Positions 13,665 to 18,344 of a stretch of DNA of 18,344 nucleotides are shown piece by piece; position 1 is the stretch's first letter, and each line of letters begins with the position of its first letter. The notes under the pieces are model-generated. The model saw only the letters and a program-made list of their open reading frames with translations. It had not been told where the DNA came from and did not search any database. Origin of the DNA: DASTPP01 sp035762175 (GTDB lineage Bacteria > Myxococcota_A > Polyangia > Polyangiales > Polyangiaceae); contig DASTPP010000154.1 in the NCBI GenBank assembly GCA_035762175.1, positions 1 through 18,344 of the forward strand, written 5' to 3'. A program made the translations under genes and the position numbers.

Positions 13665-14591
13665 ATGGCCCAGAAGACCATCACGATCGACGACACCTAC
13701 GCCGGCATGCGCCTCGACAAAGTCGTGGCGCTCTCGCTCGGCCTCGGCCGCGGCCCCGTGCGCCGCCTCTTCGAAGAGGGACGCGTGCGCGTCGGGCGGC
13801 GCCCCGGCGTCAAGGGCGACGTCTTGCCCGCCGGCGCGACCGTCGAGGTGAGCCTGCCCGAGGTCGAGGGCGAGGCGGCCCTCGCCGAGGCCGCGCCCGC
13901 GCGCCCGCTCGTCGTGCTCGTCGAGACGCCGGAGGCGGTCGTGGTCGACAAGCCCGCCGGCCAGCCGAGCGCGCCGCTGCGGCCGGGCGAGACCGGCGCG
14001 CTCGCCAACGCCCTGGTCGGGCGCTACCCCGAGATGGCCGGCGTGGGCTTCCACCCGCGCGAGCCGGGCCTGGTGCACCGGCTCGACACGGGCACCTCGG
14101 GCGTGCTCGTCGCCGCCCGCAGCGCCGCCGCCTTCGAGGCGCTCTCGGCCGGGCTGAAGGCGGGGCGCCTCGCCAAAGACTACCTCGCCGTCTGCCAAGA
14201 CGACGAGCTGCCCGAGACGGGGCACGTCGACATCCCGCTCGCGCCGCACCCGAAAGACAGCCGCCGCGTGCTCGCCTGCCTGCACCCGCGCGACGTCGCG
14301 CGCCTCGAGCCGCGCCCGGCCTCGACCGAGTACCGCGTCGAGCGGCGGGCCGGGGGGCGCGCGCTCGTGCGCGTGCGGGCGCCGCGGGCGCTACGGCACC
14401 AGATTCGCGCGCATTTGGCCGCCATCGGCTGCCCCATCGTCGGCGACGAGCTCTACGGCGCCGAGCCGGTGCCGGGCCTCGGCCGTCACGCGCTGCACGC
14501 CACCTTCGTCGGCTGGAGGGGCGGCGACGGCGTCTCGCCCTTCGAGGCGCGCTCGCCCCTGCCCGCCGAGCTCGAAGCGCTGCTCGCCTGA
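13665..14591 (+). CDS. RluA-family RNA pseudouridine synthase
   Basis: It isomerises uridine to pseudouridine in rRNA or tRNA. An S4-like RNA-binding domain covers residues about 12-65 (MRLDKVVALSLGLGRGPVRR, GRVRVGRR). The catalytic domain follows, with VVVDKPAGQPSAP (92-104) and the family signature HRLDTGTSGVLVAAR (138-152), whose D141 is the catalytic aspartate. Later elements are KDYLAVCQ, the motif RHQIRAHLAAIGCPIVGDELYG and the terminal HALHA. The 308 residues match RluA/RluC/RluD enzymes. Which base is modified cannot be told from sequence; the S4 domain favours an RluC/RluD-like rRNA target. It starts 7 bases after the preceding gene and is the last gene of the plus-strand cluster. 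Its last 106 bases overlap a convergent gene on the other strand. Confidence 0.95.
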   Translation: MAQKTITIDDTYAGMRLDKVVALSLGLGRGPVRRLFEEGRVRVGRRPGVKGDVLPAGATVEVSLPEVEGEAALAEAAPARPLVVLVETPEAVVVDKPAGQPSAPLRPGETGALANALVGRYPEMAGVGFHPREPGLVHRLDTGTSGVLVAARSAAAFEALSAGLKAGRLAKDYLAVCQDDELPETGHVDIPLAPHPKDSRRVLACLHPRDVARLEPRPASTEYRVERRAGGRALVRVRAPRALRHQIRAHLAAIGCPIVGDELYGAEPVPGLGRHALHATFVGWRGGDGVSPFEARSPLPAELEALLA

Positions 14592-16354
14592 GCGGCGGGC
14601 GCCGCCGCGCGCAGGTCGGCGAGCGTCCTGCGGGCGAGCTCGGCGGCCGGGCGCACGCCCCGCGCGTCGGGCTCGAGCGTCGCCACGCGCTCGCCCTCGG
14701 CGCGCCCGTCGGACCAGCGCGCCCCGGGGGCGTTCGCCCGCAGGAAGGCCTCGGCCGCGCTCCCGCCGCGCACCCGCACGAGCAGCTCGACGCCGAGCGC
14801 CGGGCCGCCCGGCCCGATCGCGTACGCGCACCCGATCTCGAGCCCCTGAAGGCCCTCGGGGCCGGCCGCCGACTTGACGAGCAGCCGGAGCTCGTCGGGC
14901 TCGCCCGTGCCGCGCACGAAGCGGACGAAGGGCACGGCGCGCAGCGAGGGGTCGGCCTTCTGCAGCGCGCGCAAGACCCGGCGCAAGAGCGGCGCCGGGG
15001 CCCGCGCGAGCGAGGGCGGCAGCTCGCCCCGGCGCCCGGTGAAGAAGAGCGGCACGAGCGCGAGGCCGTCGAGCAGGACGAGCGGCGCGTGCGCGGGGGC
15101 GACGCGCTCGAGCCAGGCGGCGAGGGCGGCGAGGCAGAGCGCGACGGCGGCGAGCAAGAGGCGCCCCGAGGGCGTGCCGGCGTCGAGGAAGGCGTCGCGG
15201 ACGCGGGGGCCGGGGGCGAAGGCGTCGTCTTCGCTCACGACCAGCCAGCGGCCCGGGGGGCGCGCGGGCGAGAGCGCGACGGGCGGGCGGTGCGCCATCA
15301 GGGCCATCGCGGCGAGCAGCACCAGCGTGCCCGCGAGCGGCGAGCGCCAGGCGAGCTGCAGCCCCACGCCGAGCGCGGCGGCGGCCCCCGCGAGCGCGGC
15401 GCGCGCGTCGCCGGGCAGCGGCACGAGCGGCGGCACGCGCGCGCCGGCGGCCGCCGCGTGCAGGGCGGCCTGCCGGTTCTTCAGCGCCGTCAGCGCGGAG
15501 GCGAGCAGAAAGAGTCCGAGCCCGACGAGCGCGATGGCGCGCCGCTCGTCGCTCGAGGGGCCCTCGAGCGCCTCGAGCGCCTCGGGCGAGGGCGGCACGA
15601 CCCGGCGGTCGGTCACCTCGGCGAGCGCGCGCGGGTCGACCCGGATGCGCCACGCCGCCCGCTCGCCCTGGGCGACGTGCGCGCGCACGAGCTCGAGCTC
15701 GTCGCCGGCCTCGGTGCGCCGCGAGGCGGTCTGGTAGGGCACGCCGACCGCGCTCGCCTCGGCGTCGCCCTCGGCCGCGGGCCGGGGCGGCGTCGGCGAG
15801 GCGGGCACGACGAACACGCAGCGGTCGTTGTCGACGCCGCCCGGCCAGCGCGGCCCGAACCACTGCAGCGCGACGAGGGCCCCGTCGCGGCGCAGCGCGC
15901 CCGACTTGACGAGGTCGGTGCGGTAGCTGACGCGCACGCGGTAGGTGCCCTTCTTCAGCCCCTTCTCGCGCGGCGAGAGGCGCAGGGTGCCGGCGGCCCG
16001 GAGCTCGGCGCGCAGCGGGCTCGGCGCCCCCGTGACCTCCTCGCCACCCTCACCCCCGTCGCGCTCGCGCACCGGCGTGGCCGTCGCCTCGCCCTCGGGC
16101 GCGGCATCGAGGTCGACGCCCGGCACGTCGAACTGCTCGAGGGGCCCGCCCCGCACGCGCAGCAGAATGTCGTGTGTGACGCGGGCGCGGCCGGCGGCGT
16201 CGAGCGCCACCGTGGCCGAGTGCGCCGTCACCGACGCCTCGACCCACGCCCAGGCCGAGCGCGGGAGGGCTGCCACGAGGGTCGCGAAGAAGAAGAGCGG
16301 GGCGAGGGCGCGGAGCGCGCGCGGCGCGGCGCGGCGGGCGCGGAGGGGTCGCAT
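14486..16354 (-). CDS. Envelope protein: signal peptide, beta-rich ectodomain, several membrane helices
   Basis: A 622-residue protein of unknown function. The start at 16354 opens a signal sequence (LRALAPLFFFATLVAALPRS, cleavage near AWA-W at residue 36). Residues about 37-245 are a beta-rich extracytoplasmic domain (SVTAHSATVALDAAGRARVT, GTYRVRVSYRTDL). Hydrophobic segments follow at about 272-290, 319-335, 340-353, 398-415 and 424-438, then a cytoplasmic Arg/Ala-rich domain. The overall plan, an exported N-terminal domain followed by several helices, recalls DUF2207-type membrane proteins, but I cannot see a defining motif and do not assert it. The C-terminal 35 residues are antisense to the 3' end of rluA (106-base tail-to-tail overlap) and are Ser/Ala-rich, so they may be a run-on of a lost earlier stop. 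It is divergent from the LptFG-like gene, with a 90-base gap. Confidence 0.7.
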   Translation of the reverse strand: MRPLRARRAAPRALRALAPLFFFATLVAALPRSAWAWVEASVTAHSATVALDAAGRARVTHDILLRVRGGPLEQFDVPGVDLDAAPEGEATATPVRERDGGEGGEEVTGAPSPLRAELRAAGTLRLSPREKGLKKGTYRVRVSYRTDLVKSGALRRDGALVALQWFGPRWPGGVDNDRCVFVVPASPTPPRPAAEGDAEASAVGVPYQTASRRTEAGDELELVRAHVAQGERAAWRIRVDPRALAEVTDRRVVPPSPEALEALEGPSSDERRAIALVGLGLFLLASALTALKNRQAALHAAAAGARVPPLVPLPGDARAALAGAAAALGVGLQLAWRSPLAGTLVLLAAMALMAHRPPVALSPARPPGRWLVVSEDDAFAPGPRVRDAFLDAGTPSGRLLLAAVALCLAALAAWLERVAPAHAPLVLLDGLALVPLFFTGRRGELPPSLARAPAPLLRRVLRALQKADPSLRAVPFVRFVRGTGEPDELRLLVKSAAGPEGLQGLEIGCAYAIGPGGPALGVELLVRVRGGSAAEAFLRANAPGARWSDGRAEGERVATLEPDARGVRPAAELARRTLADLRAAAPAAQASSASSSAGRGERASKGETPSPPLQPTKVACSA

Positions 16355-16444
16355 GGCCCCGTAGGGGGTAGGCGAGCGGGCGCGGCCGGGCCAAGATTTG
16401 GGGCGCACCGGGCGCCCGACTTCGCGCATCATGGCGCCCGGGCG

Positions 16445-17527
16445 ATGGAGGCGATCATCAGGGCCACGGCGCGCTGGGCCGCCGCCACGCTCGGCGCCCT
16501 CGGCGCGCTCGTCCTGCTCTCGGCCACGGTGCGCCTGCTGCCTTGGGCCCTCGCGCCCGACGTGGCCTGGGGCCCGCTCGGCGTCTTCGCCCGCGGCGTG
16601 CTCGTCGTCGGCTTCGAGACCGCGCTGCTCGTCTCGCTGCCGGTGGCCTGGGCGCTCGCGGCCGCCTCGCTGAACGATCAGGGCGAGGCGCGCGCCTGCC
16701 TGCTCACGGGCGCCTCGCCCTGGGCCCTCGCCCGCGCGACCGCGCCGCTCGGGCTCTTGTGCTCGATCGTCATGCTCTGGCCGAGCGCGCTCTGGGGGCG
16801 CGACGCGAGCCAGTCGGGCGTCGTCGTGCGCGGCCTCGTGCGGTCGGCCCGCGAGGGGTGCGACCCGGCCCTGCGCCCGGTCTCCGAGGTGCCCTTGGCC
16901 CGCGCCACCTGGCTCTGCCCGCCCGAGGGGCCCGCGCGCCTCGTCGCCTCGCTCGGCACGAGCCTGGTGGCGAGCGTCGAGGGCGTGCGCGTCGCCGACG
17001 ACCTCCGCACGCTGTGGGCCGACGGCGTCTCGCTCGACGTGCGGGGCCCGCCGCCCGTGCACCTGCAGGCCCGCGCAGGCGTGCTGACGGGCCTGCCGCC
17101 CTTCGCGCGCGCGGCGGGCCCCTCGCAGAAGCTGCGCCCCTGGTTCGTCGTCGCGGGCGCGCTGACGGGGGCGCTCTCTGTGATGGCGTCGCTCCTGCGG
17201 CGCGGCGAGGCGCGGCGCGCGGTCTCGCTCGGCGTCGGCGGCGCGAGCTCGGCCTGCGGGCTCGGGCTGCTCGTCGGCTCCGAACGGCTGGGGCTCGGGC
17301 CGCTCTGGTACGCGGCCGTGCCCGCGGCGATGGCGGCGCCGCCCTGGCTCTGGCAAGCCGGGCTGACCTCGGCCGAACGCTGGCGCCGGCGGCGGCTCTT
17401 GCGCGGGCCCTTGCGCCCCGCCGAGGCCGTGAGCACGAGCCCCGAAGCCCGGCCGCCGGGGCAACCCGAGCCCGAGACCGCGCCGCCCGAGGGGCGACGT
17501 CAGAAGGGCGAGCGTGGCGGCGAATAG
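16445..17527 (+). CDS. Divergent LptF/LptG-like permease
   Basis: A 360-residue membrane protein with hydrophobic segments at about 12-33, 50-75, 97-117, 232-250, 261-278 and 285-303. A periplasmic domain lies between the third and fourth (about 120-230). This three-plus-three layout, together with LNDQGEARACLLTGASPWALARATAPL (split here: residues 76-85 and 86-102), resembles the cytoplasmic coupling loop of LptF/LptG, where an 'EL-A-RA-GIS' stretch precedes helix 3. LptF/LptG form the inner-membrane channel that extracts lipopolysaccharide with the ATPase LptB. The resemblance is by layout and one motif, so the call is tentative. The C-terminus is an Arg-rich, Pro/Glu-rich tail. The start at ATG 16445 is the first in frame before the first helix; no good ribosome-binding site is visible. 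It is upstream of tatA (149-base gap). Confidence 0.55.
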   Translation: MEAIIRATARWAAATLGALGALVLLSATVRLLPWALAPDVAWGPLGVFARGVLVVGFETALLVSLPVAWALAAASLNDQGEARACLLTGASPWALARATAPLGLLCSIVMLWPSALWGRDASQSGVVVRGLVRSAREGCDPALRPVSEVPLARATWLCPPEGPARLVASLGTSLVASVEGVRVADDLRTLWADGVSLDVRGPPPVHLQARAGVLTGLPPFARAAGPSQKLRPWFVVAGALTGALSVMASLLRRGEARRAVSLGVGGASSACGLGLLVGSERLGLGPLWYAAVPAAMAAPPWLWQAGLTSAERWRRRRLLRGPLRPAEAVSTSPEARPPGQPEPETAPPEGRRQKGERGGE

Positions 17528-17676
17528 GCAAAGGGGGCGCGAGGGTCGGGCAGGAGGGCTCGCAGGAACGCAGGCGAACGATCGGCAAAAGGGGCGGCGC
17601 CCGGCGCGAGCGCGGGGGCGAGAGCGTGGGGCGAGGTACGTTGCGGGGCAGAGCAGCGGGTGGTAAGGGTGAACTC

Positions 17677-17877
17677 ATGGGACGCCTGGGCTTCGGCGAG
17701 ATTCTAATCATCGCGCTCGTAGCGCTCTTGCTCTTCGGGGCGTCGCGCATCTCCGATATTGGCAAGGGCCTCGGCGAAGGCATCAAGAACTTCAAGAAGG
17801 GCCTGCGCGAGAGCGACGACGAAGACGAGCCGAAGCAGCTGCCCAAGGCGGGCGAAGAGGGCGAGAAGAAGGCGTAA
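17677..17877 (+). CDS. tatA: Twin-arginine translocase subunit TatA/TatE
   Basis: TatA forms the oligomeric pore or membrane-weakening element of the Tat pathway, which exports folded proteins with twin-arginine signals. The 66-residue product has the family layout: short N-terminus MGRLGFGE, transmembrane helix (about 8-20, ILIIALVALLLF), the FG hinge at residues 20-21, amphipathic helix ISDIGKGLGEGIKNFKKGL (25-43), then an acidic/charged tail. AAGGG lies about 8 bases before the ATG. TatA, TatB and TatE look alike at this length; the short tail and the FG hinge favour TatA. No tatC or tatB is in the window, so it is a stand-alone gene here. It follows the LptFG-like gene and precedes a repeat-rich gap. 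Confidence 0.92.
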   Translation: MGRLGFGEILIIALVALLLFGASRISDIGKGLGEGIKNFKKGLRESDDEDEPKQLPKAGEEGEKKA

Positions 17878-18025
17878 GGCCGGGCGGCTTCGCGCCCCCC
17901 TGCCCTGCCCCGCGGCGGGCGGCTCGGGGCGCTCGGCGAAGCCCTGGCCGCGGCGCCCCCGTCGCGGGCGCCCACCCGCCGAAACGGGCCCCCGAGCGAG
18001 AGTGCTCCGGCGCTCGACCGGGCCG

Positions 18026-18087
18026 GGCCGCCGGCGAGGCTCGGTGAGCGAGGCCGGCGCAGGCGGGCCGCGGCGAAAAAACGCGGC
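18026..18087. repeat. Dispersed intergenic element, copy 2
   Basis: Bases 18026-18055 match 402-431 with one mismatch. GCGAAAAAACGC recurs at 18073-18084 at exactly the same offset as in copy 1. Here the stem is perfect: GCCGCG at 18067-18072 pairs with CGCGGC at 18082-18087 across a loop GCGAAAAAA. It lies about 150 bases 3' of tatA, in the same orientation as copy 1. Confidence 0.75.
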
Positions 18088-18130
18088 AGGCTTCCGGAGG
18101 TGCCGGCGGCGACGCCGCGCGTTCGGGTGG

Positions 18131-18161
18131 CGCAGGCGGCCGCGGCGAAAAAACGCGGCCG
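18131..18161. repeat. Dispersed element, hairpin-only copy 3
   Basis: CGGCCGCG (18137-18144) and CGCGGCCG (18154-18161) form a perfect 8-bp stem around the loop GCGAAAAAA. CGCAGGCGG before it is also shared with copy 2, so about 28 bases are a direct repeat of part of copy 2. The 30-bp upstream box of copies 1 and 2 is absent here. Confidence 0.8.
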
Positions 18162-18257
18162 GCGGCCCGGCCCGGCCGAGCGCCGAAGCGCGCTCGGCCG
18201 CTGCCCCGGCGGTTGCGCCCCCTGGGCCCGTATGGTTGAACCTGCGGGGCGGCATCC

Positions 18258-18344
18258 ATGGGGTACACGTTCCGAATCGCGCTCCGCTACATGCGGGCCA
18301 AGAAGGTCGCGTTCGTCAGCATCGGCACGGCCTTCGCGGTGCTC
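18258..18344 (+). CDS. LolC/LolE-type lipoprotein-releasing ABC permease (5' end only)
   Basis: Only the first 29 codons are in the window: MGYTFRIALRYMRAKKVAFV then SIGTAFAVL. The pattern of a short amphipathic start, an 'ALRY-RAKK' basic stretch and then the first hydrophobic helix with V-SIGT is typical of LolC/LolE-family permeases, which release lipoproteins from the inner membrane with the ATPase LolD. FtsX/MacB-type permeases are related and cannot be excluded on so few residues. The start ATG 18258 is supported by this N-terminal match. The gene continues beyond the window. Confidence 0.65.
   Translation, partial: MGYTFRIALRYMRAKKVAFVSIGTAFAVL

Larger units (their letters stand above)
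17878..18257. other. Repeat-bearing gap between tatA and the LolC/E-like gene
   Basis: These 380 bases hold no gene I can support. Just after tatA, GGGCG and CGCCC (around GCTTCG) could form a weak hairpin, without a T-tract. The dispersed element occupies 18026-18087, and a further copy of its hairpin lies at 18131-18161. Near the downstream gene, TTGCGC (18213-18218) and TATGGT (18231-18236) look like promoter boxes, but the spacer is only 12 bases. Confidence 0.4.

Noticed and set aside
10360..13851. A 1163-residue plus-strand open frame
   Set aside because: Only the first 540 residues look like a secreted barrel protein; the rest is low-complexity Arg/Gly/Ala sequence antiphase to a better-supported gene at 12005-13657.
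18026..18161. CRISPR array
   Set aside because: Only two close hairpin copies of unequal extent are present, with no regular repeat-spacer pattern and no cas gene.

Overview
The window is very GC-rich, with GC-rich third codon positions, long spurious antisense frames and many proline/alanine-rich secreted proteins. Together with a eukaryotic-type Ser/Thr kinase carrying a C-terminal PEGA-like domain, a TPR protein with a Pro/Ala linker, and an OmpA protein with thrombospondin-type-3 repeats, this suggests a chromosome of a Myxococcota bacterium (Polyangia-like). That placement is inference from style and gene content, not a database match. I see no rRNA, tRNA, CRISPR array, insertion sequence or phage gene.

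Layout. Positions 1-363 (+) hold the 3' end of an unknown membrane-anchored protein. A repeat-bearing gap follows. Next, on the minus strand, come a secreted TPR protein (538-1446) and a membrane Ser/Thr kinase (1568-3025). Diverging from the kinase is a solitary bifunctional hisIE (3142-3846, +). A predicted 61-residue membrane protein (3982-4167, -) has its own recognisable promoter. Upstream of it is a gene-poor stretch (4239-4920), relatively AT-rich at one end and ending in a 21-bp minisatellite. A minus-strand OmpA/TSP3 outer-membrane protein covers 4921-6663.

The core is a plus-strand cluster from 6931 to 14591: rpmH, rnpA, yidD, yidC and jag (the classical L34/RNase P/membrane-insertase block), continuing into a predicted outer-membrane beta-barrel protein, a secreted glycine-rich protein of unknown function and an RluA-type pseudouridine synthase. 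In many bacteria jag is followed by mnmE/mnmG/rsmG/parAB; here envelope genes and rluA follow instead. An unknown envelope protein (14486-16354, -) converges on and overlaps rluA. Divergent from it are an LptF/LptG-like permease (16445-17527), tatA (17677-17877) and the first 29 codons of a LolC/E-type ABC permease (18258-end).

Taken together, much of the window concerns the cell envelope: YidC, YidD, TatA, LptFG-like, LolC/E-like, OmpA and other outer-membrane proteins. I do not see a clearly new multi-gene system. The notable signals are repeat and frame structure: a dispersed intergenic element with an A6-loop hairpin at both ends of the window; tandem duplications at a stop codon, at the rpmH promoter region and at the N-terminus of the jag-coupled outer-membrane protein; and two genes (rpmH, and the beta-barrel gene after jag) whose expected stop codons are missing, so that their frames run into the next gene.
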